The notes under the pieces: generated by a model
Told to the model about the DNA's origin: nothing
Seen by the model: only the letters and a program-made list of their open reading frames with translations
Database searches by the model: none
Translations under genes and position numbers: made by a program
Source: Hydnum rufescens UP504
Lineage: Eukaryota > Basidiomycota > Agaricomycetes > Cantharellales > Hydnaceae
Direction: 5' to 3'
DNA length: 64,000 bases
Assembly (NCBI GenBank): GCA_014904985.1
Contig: MU129000.1
Location: 1 to 64,000 of the forward strand
Shown: positions 22,601-34,700 of the stretch, piece after piece
Layout: each line of letters starts with the position of its first letter
Numbering within the stretch: the stretch's first letter is position 1

Positions 22601-22934
22601 TGCATCAACTGTTAGCCTCTTTCCAAGCAACATCCATCTTTTCCTGTGCTGCCTGCTTCCGCTTCTTGAACTTGATGACTTCAACCTTGTGCCATGCTTC
22701 AAAGTCCTCATTTGACTCACCTCACCTTGGTTGAATAGATCAATCCAAGGCATCTTCCTCTTCTTGAGCAGCCTCCTCTTCATCATTATCGGGACCAAAC
22801 CAGGGTTCGGCTTCCAGTGCCTCATCCAAGTCACAGGTGACTCCCTGTGAAAAGTGGGCAGCTGAAGATGACGCATAATGAGAAGGGGGCAAGAATGGTC
22901 CATCCCCAACAATGTTTCGAAGAGACTGACACAT
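19700..22934 (-). pseudogene. KDZ-element cargo gene 2, 3' part
   Basis: Continues in frame, after a single TAA, from the ORF at 23654-22935. An acidic stretch (DNDEEEAAQEEEDALD, ~22745) precedes a basic segment (EVIKFKKRKQAAQEKMD, ~22680). The segment ILEGWRDPNSKSAARNAAKC (~22490) is followed by a long repeat region rich in M-P-S-x-P and S-T-E, encoded by the minisatellite at 21870-22260. An intron at 20845-20902 (GTGAGC..CTAG) is well supported. The last recognisable exons (20590-20006 and down to about 19700) contain GVDIRTTTMEEPSGLSEHFT and FFLHYDTFPPLSGAAPPKAE. Frameshifts occur at about 22054 and elsewhere. No family was recognised. Confidence 0.5.
21870..22260 (-). repeat. Coding minisatellite (~30-bp unit)
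   Basis: About 12 imperfect copies of a 30-bp unit, made of two 15-bp half-units encoding P-T-G-x-x-P-S-A-P and V-S-T-E-x-M-P-S. A one-base loss near 22054 shifts the frame inside the array. A second low-complexity run (GACATGTGCAAGAATGCAAG-like, 21240-21600) lies just downstream. Confidence 0.8.
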
Positions 22935-25706
22935 TTATTCAGGAGGCCATGGCTGATACTGAAGAAAGAGTGTGTCGAGAATGATGTCTTCCAGGGCTTT
23001 GTGAGGTGGTACCCCAGGATAGGACCTCAGTGCAATGAACCAGGGACTCGGGCAATCGGACTCTACAATGAGCTGCTCTGAAACCGTGTGATAGTGAACA
23101 TTGTTGCCTTTCTCCTTCAGAATCGGATCGAGCTCTTGTTGGGAAATTTCCTTCCCAGTCAAATGCTGCATACTCTTAATATCAATCCCTGCATCATCAA
23201 ACCAAAGGCCCCACAATGGCACCCCATGTGCTTGGAGATCATCAAGCCAGACTCCCAGGTTTGAATGGAGATACAACACCCTGATTAGATTATCATCAAC
23301 ACTGAAATGAGGATGGTCTGTTTTACCGACCATGGAAATGTGGTCGATACACCAGTGCATGGTCATCCGGGCAAAAGCACTGTATTCGTATGCACAGTGC
23401 AGATAATCACTCACCAGTTGAGTCATTGCAAGCTCGTCTGGCATTGAATGTGACAAGAGATGGACCGAAAATGGGGACTCACCAAGTGACTGGGGTTTCA
23501 CTGGCATGATGAGAGTGGCAAGAGAAACCTGGATTCCCAAGTTCGAGGCTGCGAGACACCATTGCCTGTACTGTTCACGGTTCCTCAGAACAAAATCCTC
23601 CAGTTGTTTATGGTATGCATTGGTGAGTTTGACACCATCAGAGGACAAGATCATATCAAGTGAAGCTGGGAGAGGGGATCATCAGTACAACGTGAGATGT
23701 AACCAATGTAGGGCATCTGTGTTGAATACATTGTGGGGAGTCTTGTATAATTGGTTGAATAGAAATGAGGGGCACCATATTTATCCCAGTGGCGAGCAAT
23801 AGACACATGATCCCAGGTATAGATATCAGGCTTGCATTCAGGAGGACACTGCTCAGTGTATTGGACTGGCCAGTGACTGTTCATGAATAATGTTGCCCAT
23901 TCCACTTGTTTCACAACTGGGAATGGCTTTGTTGTAGGGTCTACTTTGTATTCATCCATGTCTTTAAGGAACTCTACATTGAGATATGAGAAAATTCACC
24001 TGATTACCTAGGCAAGGTCCATGATGTCAGCTTACCATTCTCACACTGATTGGACCACGTATCATAATCTTTGACACCCATATATGGATTTTCCAGAGGA
24101 GTGGGTGGTGCAGGCTCAGTATTCCCTTTCCGGTTGGCCCATGTCAGAGGTTGATGCAAGGTCTTGGGGTTTTCACCCACCACCATGTTGGCACTGGCGG
24201 GTGAGAACTCTCCTTGAGACCCAAAGTCCCTCAGGTGCAGTTGATTCTGAGTGTAGCCCCTCATTGTGCTAGGCAACGACATGCATGTCATAGGTGGTGG
24301 GCTTCTGGGACCTCATATAGACCTGTGAATCTGTGGCACTCTCCGCCAGGGGTTCTCAGCTTAGGCTGAATGGCACATGTGCCAATAATATGCACATTAA
24401 AGAGGGTTACAAAAATTATAGGACAGCAAAAAAAAAAAAGACAGGTTGAATAATGACAGAGGATGGGGGCTGATGAAGAGCAATGGAAAGTGATGGAGAG
24501 CGATGAGAAACGACAAAGGAGAACAACCCACAGCGATGACAGAGAACAACAAACAGCGATGATGGAGAAAGGAGATTTGACAAGGCAAAATGGCACACTC
24601 AAAGAAGACGTTTCTTCAATGATCCTATCCACATCCGATGGGTGCTGAGAATTGGGCGACCCAGGAGGAAGCATACATGCAAGCTACATGTGGCAGCCCC
24701 ACTGCTCGGAGTGGTGGCTGCTACACTAGCCCCATCCTGCATCACGACATCACAATCCCCATCAATGGTGGGAACAGAAACATCGCCTCCATCCTCCATC
24801 ACAATGTCCCCACCCTCAGCAACAATCCCTTCTGTTCTCTGCCTTTTCATGAATTGTGGAAGTGGAGGAAGGGTGCGCTTTACACTGACAGCAGAGGAAC
24901 TGGTGGCAGAGGAACCAGCAGCAGAGGAACCAGCAGCAGAGGAACTGGCGGTAGAGGAGCCAACGGTTGAGGAGGCAGGGGGAGCAATAAACAATGAGGA
25001 AGGCATTGCATACCATTTATGTGGAAGGAACGGATGGTCAAAATATGGAGGAAGTGGAGAAGGGACATACATGCCCTCAGGGAAATCATGGAGGGTGTCA
25101 GCATACAAAACTGTTTGAGACAACATGACATCTTTTGTGGGGGATGAGCCATTACAGAACATGGCAGGAGCTTTGTCAAAACCTATGGATATGATGAGTT
25201 AGCAATGGATAATTAGATTATGAAATGGTCTTACCGGCTGATATGGCATTGGCCTCAGATGTGAATGTGCTCAGTAGGATGTGGACCGAGGCAAAGGAAG
25301 TCAACACGTCGAGACCATCTCTGGTCATGTCCTTGACTGAGTAGAACCCGATCTTTGACATCGCGTCATTGCACTTGGTCTCCAGCATGTAGCCTGAGTG
25401 CTGATGTCGATGATATTAGCAGGGTCAATAAATTCTCTCAGTTGTAAAGACTTACTTTATCATGCCACCAAATTGCGGTCAGGGGCACTCTGATACAATG
25501 GCAAAAAACAGCCAGATATTGTATTCCAATCTCCCAAGCATATAATGGGAGGTTGACCTATGCACAGGGCGAAAAATCCATATGCACTGCAGGAATTGTA
25601 TCGAGAATAAAGAATGTCTTGCTTGTGCTCATTGGACTCACTTGGACCTTCGAGGTTGAGACCTTCGCCTTGGTTCCAGCCTTTTTCTTGTTGGCATTGG
25701 GGGCCA
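22935..25706 (-). pseudogene. KDZ-element cargo gene 2, 5' part
   Basis: Starts MAPNANKKKAGTKAKVST at about 25706. The next block, PLYAWEIGIQYLAVFCHCIR, follows after an in-frame TAG at 25558, and the exon ends at a GTAAGT donor near 25455. Later exons carry NAISA (intron near 25235), the open frame 25162-24599 with an SSAAGSSA repeat, and the 239-residue frame 23654-22935 containing WCLAASNLGIQVSLATLIMP and WLDDLQAHGVPLWGLWFDDA. The last frame ends with one TAA, after which coding resumes in the same frame. I do not recognise the family. Its repeated occurrence with KDZ elements would be the way to support a cargo role. Confidence 0.5.
24893..24970 (-). repeat. 15-bp coding minisatellite
   Basis: Five copies of GCAGAGGAACCAGCA-like units encode S-S-A-A-G repeats in cargo gene 2. 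Confidence 0.8.
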
Positions 25707-28199
25707 TAATCACCTTGGGATCTACCAAGGTGCTATGTCTCCTCACAATGGAGACAACACTAGGGAAAAAAGGGTATCAATCATGGTTCACCCGGAGACC
25801 ACACACTCCAAGGGGTACTCAGACATGCAGTCTCTCGGCTATGAAACATGCACACCTGGGGGTTGGGGTTGGGGTTGTAGTAGTAGTGACTCAATGCCAG
25901 CGCATCTGGCAACACCCAGAATCTCGGCCTTTGGTGTGTTGCAGAATGTGGACTGAGACTGGGTGTTGCAAGTATGATGGGATATACACTCGTACTACAC
26001 AAGACAGGATTAAACACACTCAATTAATGTTCCAAGGCCCCAGAGTACTTGGCAAATTTCAATGGGACAAGTCAATGTCTAGGTATGAATGTATTCAAAC
26101 GAAGCAGCAGCTGAATGCAAATTCAATGCAAAATGGATGCAATAACATGGCTTTGTTGACCAAAAAATTGACAATGCTCATCCCATCAGCACAATGATAA
26201 TGGTAAGAATCATAGGGCAGCAGAGAGATAGACAATTGGACATGGACATGACACTGGAGAATACAGTCACCCCATGATAACATCTTCCATTGGCTGGGAT
26301 GGGGACCCACATTCACATGGCAGAAGAGCATCTTGAATGACACTGCCATGTCTGATAGAGCTTCTACGTGCCACAAGGTCTGAGCTCCTGGTGTGGGCAT
26401 GCCACTTGCTGAATGACTACTTGCCACTGGACCTCCCTTTACTGGTGTACACTGAGGTAAAGTCCAGGACCACTCACTACATACCCTAGCCATCCTTCAT
26501 TATGTATAATCACCTCATTAGGTACCCTAATACAGTCTTCTCCCTTATCCAGGCATCACTGCCTCATTAATAATACGGTGAAACAATGAATTCTTGCTTA
26601 TGCATCTCCACTGATGTCACAGGAGCTAGTTGTATGGAGACTCACTCAAACTGTTGGCAAACTGTGCCAATTGCTGAATTACATAATTGAGACCTTGAGA
26701 GAACGCCAACAACATTGTCGCACTCACTGCTGAGTTACATAATTGTAGTCTTCCCAAGGTCCCCCACTATAGGGGGTGGCCCTATGTTAGCTACTTGTGT
26801 GTTTGAAGGATTGGACGGCAGTGCACTTGTATCTCTAGCAAATATCGCCCTCCAATGAGGATTCAGTGTGTGTGAGAGAAAAATTGGGCAGGATGCAGAA
26901 AAAAGAATAGGGAGAAAGTAGCAAAGAGATCCTGTACTTATATACCCATGGCCTTCGCATCCTGTGGTAACCTAGCCCATGGTCCCTCATACTAGAGACT
27001 CTGCAGTGACTCTGCCACCTCAAGTATGACTGAGTCAGGAGGCGGACAGCCTTTATGCAAGAGACTATCCATGTGGAGTGTCTCACATGCCAGATGCAGT
27101 GGCTACAGAATGGACATGATCCATGTGGAAGAAGAAATGGATGCAGTCCATGTGGTGGAAGAAACAGACGCGGACTGTATTATCACGCAAGCCTGTGTAA
27201 TACATGCCTTCATTAAACATCAAGTTAACAACCCCACATGGGGCAATTGATTTCATATAGATCTGACCAGATTCTTGGTCCTGCAATGGCTTCCTTGATG
27301 TCTACCCCTATTTTCTGTTTTTGGATTCAGTCAACATTCAGGCTCTGGACTTGTGGCTGGCCGAGCTGAAAAAGCTGTCTCCACTTATAAGATGAGGTTG
27401 AAGACCCACAAAATTCTAACATTGAACACAGAGGGTCAGAGTATGATGCAAATGAAAGCAACAGTGACAGTGCCAATGATGGTATTTAATTCAAGTTTTT
27501 CATAGTAATGTAAAGATGTGGGCCACATGCGCCATTAATATGCAGCTAAAAATGTGTGACATCGTAAGTGACTTGTGACTGACCCCTGTCCCTGTGAGTA
27601 AAAATGGTACAGAGGTGTACTTGAACCTTCACCCCATAGGGGAGTCCTCAAGTACACCACCACATGCACCAAACACCCGGCATCTGCATGCTATGTACTT
27701 TAGCCCCATGAGCTGCCTCCTGGTGAAATTGTTCTTTGTGCCACCGATTTTGGCCTCCAAACTCCTGGGAAACCATGCTAGGTGGGTCTCAAAAATCTCA
27801 AAAGTTTCCCAGTGAGAGTGTGTAGGCTATCAACCTGAGTGATGGGGATCCTCTGAAGACTTGAGTCCTTTTCAGAACTTTTAAAAAGAAAGCCTTATGG
27901 TGCTGTCATCACACCACTCCTTGCCTCAGACTTATTGACTTCTATCATTAGGGTGTTTCATGATAGAGCCCAAAACAAACCTCAAAGCACCGTTTTGGAG
28001 ACCAACTGTATTTATTTTGAGTAGTCTTTGGTACCATTTTGACATTTGTTTTTGCTATTGTGAAAGACCCTATTTGAATCCATTCTCTTTCATCCTGCAG
28101 CAAAAAACAGCCCCAATGTATTGTAGTTGACTTGGCTCAATTCAGTTGAGCCAGTCTCAGACCTGACCATCATGGAACCAAATTATCTTGTGGAGACAA
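25707..28199. other. No supported gene
   Basis: Sits between cargo gene 2 (minus strand) and the KDZ transposase remnant (plus strand), so it probably holds the divergent promoters and remnants of the transposase N-terminus. The minus frame at 26493-26095 and the plus frame at 27026-27250 have no recognisable domain. Short direct repeats (TTACATAATTG, 26681 and 26735) are present. Confidence 0.4.
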
Positions 28200-28476
28200 C
28201 CTAACTTGCTGATCGCAGCCTGCCTGCATTGGGCACATTCTTTCTGTATTCCTACTCCAAACCAACTTGCTGATCGCAGTCTGCCTGCATTGGGCACCCT
28301 CTTCTTTCTGTGTTCTTACTCCAACCAACTCACTGATTGCAGTCTGCCTGCATTGGGCACCCTCTTCTTTCTGTGTTCTTACTCCAAACCAACTCACTGA
28401 TCATGGCCTGCCTGCATTGGGCACTCATCTTGTTCTGTGTTCTCACTCCAAACCAACTTGCTGATCATGGCCTGCC
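28200..28476 (+). repeat. ~62-bp tandem repeat interrupted by the gypsy insertion
   Basis: Units start near 28201, 28262, 28325, 28389 and 28453. Each has CCAACTTGCTGATC, CCTGCCTGCATTGGGCAC and TTCTGTGTTCTTACTCC. The fifth unit is cut after CCTGCC by the gypsy LTR and resumes at 40325 with CTGCCTGTGTTGGGCACC. Confidence 0.9.
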
Positions 28477-29055
28477 TGTAATAACGTGGTCCTTGACTTC
28501 GAGGGACTGTGGTATTTGTTGTCGTTAGACGAGGCGGATTCGATGGACCTGTGAACAGAAGGAGGAAAGTAGTCCAACTGCTCTAAGCACTGGCTTCGAG
28601 CGGGAGGGCCGTGAACAAAGCTAAGCACTGGCTTCGCTTCAGATGGGGGAGAAGTGAGAGGAGAGGAGGGAATGGGAATGGGGAGATGGTAGTAGCTGGC
28701 CAAAGGGCTCAGCTACTATCTATGGGAGAGGGGTAGTGAGCGAGTACACTAGAGTAGCGTACTTACCTAACTGAGTCGCGCTTGTACGCGACTCCCTTAT
28801 CCGTCTCTGCCCCGTGCTCTGTGGCAACGGATCGCGGGTCTTGATGTGGTTGCTTCGTTGTGCGACTTGGGCGCGTAGTCGTTGTGTGGCTACATTAGTT
28901 TCATGGTTCGAGCGGAGGCTACGAAGTCCAGGCAAAAGAGTGTGTTTTGATTCTGGCGTGACCGGGACTTAGAATCCTCACGGCTGTGCTATTACATAAG
29001 GTACTAGAGGGGACAGGACTTGTACATACTCTATGTAGAATGGCCCTATATTACA
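28477..29055 (-). repeat. 3' LTR of the gypsy element
   Basis: 579 bp, ends TG..CA. It differs from the other LTR at 36 positions by my count, all transitions at CpG-derived sites, with no indel. Confidence 0.95.
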
Positions 29056-29099
29056 GTGCCCCCCAGCGCAGCGTCAGGATTCTATTGGGAGGATGCCCA

Positions 29100-31634
29100 T
29101 GTCCTCGAGATCTAGATCCTCCAGCATGATCTCGTAACACTCGAACCATCCATTCCACCGGAATTGCTCGCCCGCGTAAGTGCCATGAGTGGTAAGAGAA
29201 GTGGGATCGACTTCAGGGGTAGCTCAGGTGAGCCATTCGAGCGTGGTCCGGTGGTGGCCCCGAAAGGTATCTGGACATTGAACTTAATGGGGTCCTGGTA
29301 GGATAGGTGCCTCCTGAGTAGCGAATCCAATTTTTGCATGGCCTCGAGTATTTCCTTGGCGTTGAAAGCTGTGAGTAGGCATAGATACTTGATTCGTCTG
29401 GCGAAGAGCGTCAGGATCTCCTTCGGGTGAGAAGGTACCTGGACATTAAACTCTGAGATAGCCCTTGAACCTGTGGGGGGCCATTGGGGTGGAAAAGCTT
29501 AAGTAGATCGGCAGATTTGAAGTTCGCACCCAGGGGTTGTGAAGGGCTGCCTTTTACCAGGATAGGTTGAGGGGGTGGGCAGAGCTCCAGTCTCTCACGG
29601 ATCCTTGCAGATAGTACCTCGAGTACTCGTTCCGAGACTTCAGGGCTCCAGGGGCGGTAGAGGCTTTCATCATATCGCCGCGCTTGCGCTGAGGGCTCGG
29701 AGGGATAGAACTTGGCGGCTAATTTTTGACTTTCCAATGCTCTACGCGTGCGATCTCTTTCCGTGAAGACAAGAGTGAGACGGGGCTCCTTGTAGAGCCA
29801 TTGCTTAACCCCTGAGCCATATCGTTCAAGTAGTTCCTCCTCTAAGCGTCCTTCAGGCTTCAGGTACACAAACGGGTAGAATTCCACTGGGAATTGGTCT
29901 GTTCACGTATCCAGTGGTCCCCAGACGTCATCTGGGTCCTCTTCTTTGGCGGGTTCGGTCGCCATCCCTGAAGAGTCCCGTGTTGGGAGATTGGCATCCT
30001 CAGGCAAGGTGAAGTCAGGGGTGGAGGACTGTTCGTCGTCCTCATAGGGCGCCAGTTCCTCTTTCGGATAGATGACGACGTTCGCACAGGGTCTAACGTG
30101 TCGCTCTGGTGGTGATTCGGGGCGTGGTCATTGTAGGGACCCTGTGGCTGCTGCGACATATGGATCATAGTCTTCGATGCGAGGGAGTAGTGTGGGGGGG
30201 CGCCATAGGACCGTAGGGCCGGATCGATTAACCGTGCTGCTAGCTTGTATCGCAGCTGCGGTTCGGGGAGCGATTCAGGCTGGTGCCATTCAAATCCTCT
30301 ACGTTCTGCCCATTCCTGACATATCGGGTAGTTTTGGGATAGCAGTGAAGGGGGAGGGATAGCGTCTTCGTGTTCGGCCATTTGGTCAGCGACAATGTCT
30401 CCGGGCCCAGACATTCTTGCAGCTCGTTCAGGATGGGCAAGTAGCCTCCTTCGTGGGCGTGCGATAGCCAGCACACAAGGCCCTCCAGATAGTTCTCCTT
30501 GGGGGGACCTTGAGGTGCGCGGAACTAGGAAGGATGATGGTGGTAGTAAGGGCCGGTCGTCTTCGTGTCCCGCGGGTGCCCCTTCTCCATCACCCATATT
30601 TCCTCTGGCAGATTCACGAGTCGTTGGCATCCCAAGTCCGTCAGACGTTTCTCAAAGGACTCATGGATCAATTTTTGCACGTAGGCATCCCGTAAGTCCC
30701 GATGGGGATGCCTGGCCTTGATTTCCTTCTCTGCGTCAGTCCATAGGGATGAGTACTGCATAGTGCCACAGGGGTAAAGTTCGAGGTTAGGGGTTTCATT
30801 TTCTATAGCCATTGACCACATGGGGGCCCCCAATTCTGCGAGTCCCCTTCCGATGAGGATGGAACAACAGTCATGGGTGGAGATGATCAGGCCTGTAAGG
30901 CGCGTTGTAGTCCTGAAGCGTGGGGGTTGGAATCGTTCCCTGAAGCAGAGTAGGTAGAGAATGACCCGGAAGGCGAGAGTCATGAATCTGGTAGCGTCGA
31001 GTACGCGCCTCCTGAGCTCCTGTGCGACATGGCTGCTTTCCATGCGGGGGCTGGGGTCGTTCCTTGCTGGAGGAGGTACTGCCAGGATGGCCTGAACTGC
31101 CAGTCCTGGTCGTAGCTGGATGGCAGGATGATGTGGAAGCAGGCCGTCACTTGGTCTATCCGTCTTATGCACCGCAGCATCGTCTCTCCGGCCGCCTGAA
31201 CCTCTTTGAGGAATTTTAGTGAGAGGGAACGCAGGTTGGGGTTCGGTCCTCGTGACTGTAGGAGATGGATATGCAGATCGAAGTTGAACTGTGGGACGTC
31301 GAGGGGATAAAGGCCCAATGCAGGGGGAAGGCATAGACTTTAGGAAGCAGCTGAGTTCGTATGTCCATTCGAACTTCCCTAGCCATCCCCACTTGTCTAG
31401 ATGCTCCCATCGGTAGCCATAAGGGTCACTCGCGAACAGGGGCAATCCCTGAACACGAGGGTAGGCCCGGCAAGGTTCAAGGCAGTGAGACAGTATACAA
31501 AGAAGCAGGCACACTGTTGGGTCAAGAGATATTTGGCGGGACGACGTTCGGGTTGTCCTCCTCGTCCCTGTACTGGGCGTAGTGGAGGTCCATAGGATCC
31601 GTATTATCTCCAGGCATCGCATAGCAGTGCCCAT
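29100..31634 (-). pseudogene. Extra ORF downstream of pol in the gypsy element
   Basis: About 2.5 kb of coding-like sequence follow the chromodomain in the same orientation, where a simple chromovirus would have only the 3' LTR. Recognisable pieces: GYRWEHLDKWGWLGKFEWTY (~31420-31370), an internal frame shift, MTLAFRVILYLLCFRERFQP (~30985), LYPCGTMQYSSLWTDAEKEI (~30765), IHESFEKRLTDLGCQRLVNL (~30660-30600), and a 158-residue frame at 29887-29411. There is no signal peptide, furin-like site or transmembrane pair to suggest an envelope protein. I do not recognise the family. Stops and frameshifts interrupt it at least three times. Confidence 0.6.
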
Positions 31635-31797
31635 GTCTGATACCCCTATGTCTGCGAGTTCCCGGTTGCTGCATCAGGGTTGAGATCGAAGTGGAGGTTG
31701 AGACTGAGGTTGAGGAGAGAAGAAGGGGAAGAGAGAGAGAAAAGAGAGAAAAGAGGAATCCACGAGTGCTGGGAGGAATGTATAAGTGGGGACTCTA

Positions 31798-34700
31798 CTA
31801 TGGCCTCGTGGAGTCCTCATTTTCACTGCCACATTCTTCCAGGGTCCTGTGGTACTCCCTGAGGCGAGAAAAGGTGTTCCGTAGCCCCGGCTCGGGCTCG
31901 AATCTGTCGTGCTCAGGCCCGTACCCTTTCCACCTCACTAGGTACTCCCTCCTTCTCCTCGACCGATTGTAGCGGTGTCCTACAATTTCTCTACTTCGTA
32001 TTCTTCTTCCTTCGCCAGTTCCCTTAGCTTGGGGAGCCTGGCTCATTCGTCATCTTGCTCGTCATGGTGGTATTTTACCAGATGCTGTATATTTATGATC
32101 GGGTGCATCTTATATTCAGGGGGTATATTCACATGGTAGACTACGGGATTTATCTTTTCCGAGATCTGAAATGGCCCAATGTGTCGTTGGACTAGCTTCC
32201 TCCCCGTGCCTTGCATGTCGACCAGCTCGAGGGAGTGGGGGTTCACTAGAACCTCATCCCCTTCCTCAAATTCTTCGTCGCGCCTTCACAAATTATAGGC
32301 TTTCGCTTGCCTGGCTTGGGCTCTTGCTAGGGCATCCCGGGCTAGTGAGCAATGGGCTTCCATCTCACCTACGAATGAAGAGGCGGCTGCGTTGTCCAGC
32401 TCCGTCCGTTTGATGCCCCTTCCTATTGGGTCCATAGCAGTCGCCTTAGTCTTGGGGGAGTACCCGTGTAAAAGGAAGAAGGGTGAATAACCGGTGGAGG
32501 AATGAGGCATTGAGTTGCGGGCCATCGCGAGTGTTCCTAGCCACTGGGCCCAGGAACTGTGATTCCCAGCTGTGTAAGCACGTAGCACCACTTCGAGCGT
32601 GTTGTTGGCCTTTTCCGTTTGTCCATCCGTCTGCGGGTGATGGGACGTCGAGAGGAGTAGATCCAGCTCAAGGTGTTTGGCAACTGATGCCCAAAAGGAT
32701 CAGGACCACCTGGTGTCCTGGTCCACAATCATCTGCCTTGGGAGACTGTATTTCAGGATGACATGCTGGATGAACATCCTGGCAAAGCCCTCCTGCTTTA
32801 AGCTTGAGGAGGTGGGGACGTATTGGATGAATTTGGTGAGCTTGTCCACTATCACTAGCACTGTGTCATGCCCTCTGACTTTGGGAGGCCCGTAATGAGG
32901 TCTAGGGTCACTACTTCAAATGGGAGTAGTGGGATGGTGTGGGGACATAGCTTTCCCATTGGTCCTCGTTTGTCTGATTTAATCTTCTGGCAGACATCAC
33001 ATGTCTTAGTGTAGTCGACTATGTCTGCCCACATCTTGGGCCAATAGAATCGCGCGGCGAGCTTGTGAAATAGCCTTGAGGATCCTGCGTGGGTGGTTTC
33101 CCAGGGTGACTCATGTGATTCCTTGAGTATCCTGCATATTTCTGACTTCGGCACGCATAGTCGGGCTACCCAGTCTGCATCTCGGAAGATCAGAAGTCCT
33201 TCTCTGGACTTATAAAATCTCTGAGCTGCCAAGAGCTCCGATTCGTCTTCTGCTGCTTCGCTCCATGGTTGCCAGAAGCTGGGGTCCGCTTGGTATCCTT
33301 GAACGAAGGCTTCTATTCTTTGGGGGCTGATCTCGATGTCCAGCGTTCGTGGCACGTGTTTTCGGCCTGGGGGGTTTGTTGTTCTGGCTCTTTGCTGCGC
33401 AGCCAACTCTATCTCGTCTGTTGTGCTGGCGGTAGCCTTCCCTTCCTCTTGGAGACCTTGCTTCTTGCTCTGCGCTCGGGTGGAAAGGAATGCCACTCGC
33501 TCGGTGGGCTTCCTCTCTACTACGTCTTCCCATGTGTACATTGGTTGCATTGGGAGCTGAGTTGGCAGGGAGGGGGAGATATCTTCCACAGGCGATTGAT
33601 GCAGCAGAACCTGTCGTAGCCTTGAGAGGGGGTCGACGTTGGAGTGAACAATGCCCGCTCTGTGTACTATATCCAGGCCTGGATACACTGCAAATACTGC
33701 CCCCCATGCTGCGAGACGTCTGTTGGCATTTTCGTACGTCCTGGCCCATTGTAGGGCTGCATGATCCGTAATCACAATGTTTTTCTCGCCTTCGATGAAG
33801 GGTTGGAAACGCACTAGCGCTTCCTTAACCCCTAGGGCTTCTCTCTCCATTGCCGAATAGTTTCGTTCGGCAGACTTGAGGGACCTACTCCAGTAGGCGA
33901 TTACTCGTTCTACATGCACTATCGTGTCTTCCATATTCTCAGCCCAGGGGCTGGGGTCGGGCATGTCGTTTGTATTCTTTGAGGCTTGACGAGCTATTTT
34001 CGGGACAGGCTCGCCTTTTGCATGAGCAGCCAGGATCTTATCATATATTTTCGTACCCTTCAGATTTCTCATAGCTATTGGCTGGATTTGTTGTAGACTG
34101 GCCCCTATGGCTACGTCTGATGCATCGGAATATATACAGTACGGCCTAGCTGGAATCGAGTGACCGAGCACAGGGGCTGAGACCAGCCCTTCTTTGACGT
34201 CTTTGAAGGCTTGTTCTTGCTCCGCCCCCCAAGTCCAGCTTGTGCCTTTTCGTAGTAGTTCGAATAATGGCGCTGCTCACTCTGAGTAGTGCAGTATAAA
34301 GTGCGAGAAGTAAACGGCCATCCCCAGGAACGTTTGCAGTGTTGCTCTATTATGGGGGCGGGCTAGGTCCGTAACAGCCTTGATCTTTTCCTTGTGGGTT
34401 GACAACCCAAGTCGGGAGACCTTTTGCCCCAGTAGTAGGATAGAGGTGTACATGAAGTGGCACTTCTTGGGAGCCAAGGTTAGTTTGGCTTCAGCACATG
34501 CCTGTAGGACTTGGTTGAGGTGCTCCAGGTGCTCCTCATATGATTTTGAATATACTACGATGTCATCTATGTACACAGTGAGAAAATCCATAGAAATGGG
34601 GCGAGGATGGATTGCATCATCCTCTGAAAGATGGAGGGGCCATTCCTAAGGCCAAAGGGCATTTGTTTGAATTGCCAGAGCCCTCGGTGAGAACGGAAGG

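Noticed and set aside
16775..25706. TET/JBP dioxygenase carried by the KDZ element
   Set aside because: Expected because of known KDZ associations, but no H-x-D...H arrangement in a suitable context was found.
29100..31634. Retroviral envelope gene in the gypsy element
   Set aside because: No signal peptide, fusion peptide, cleavage site or membrane anchor is visible.
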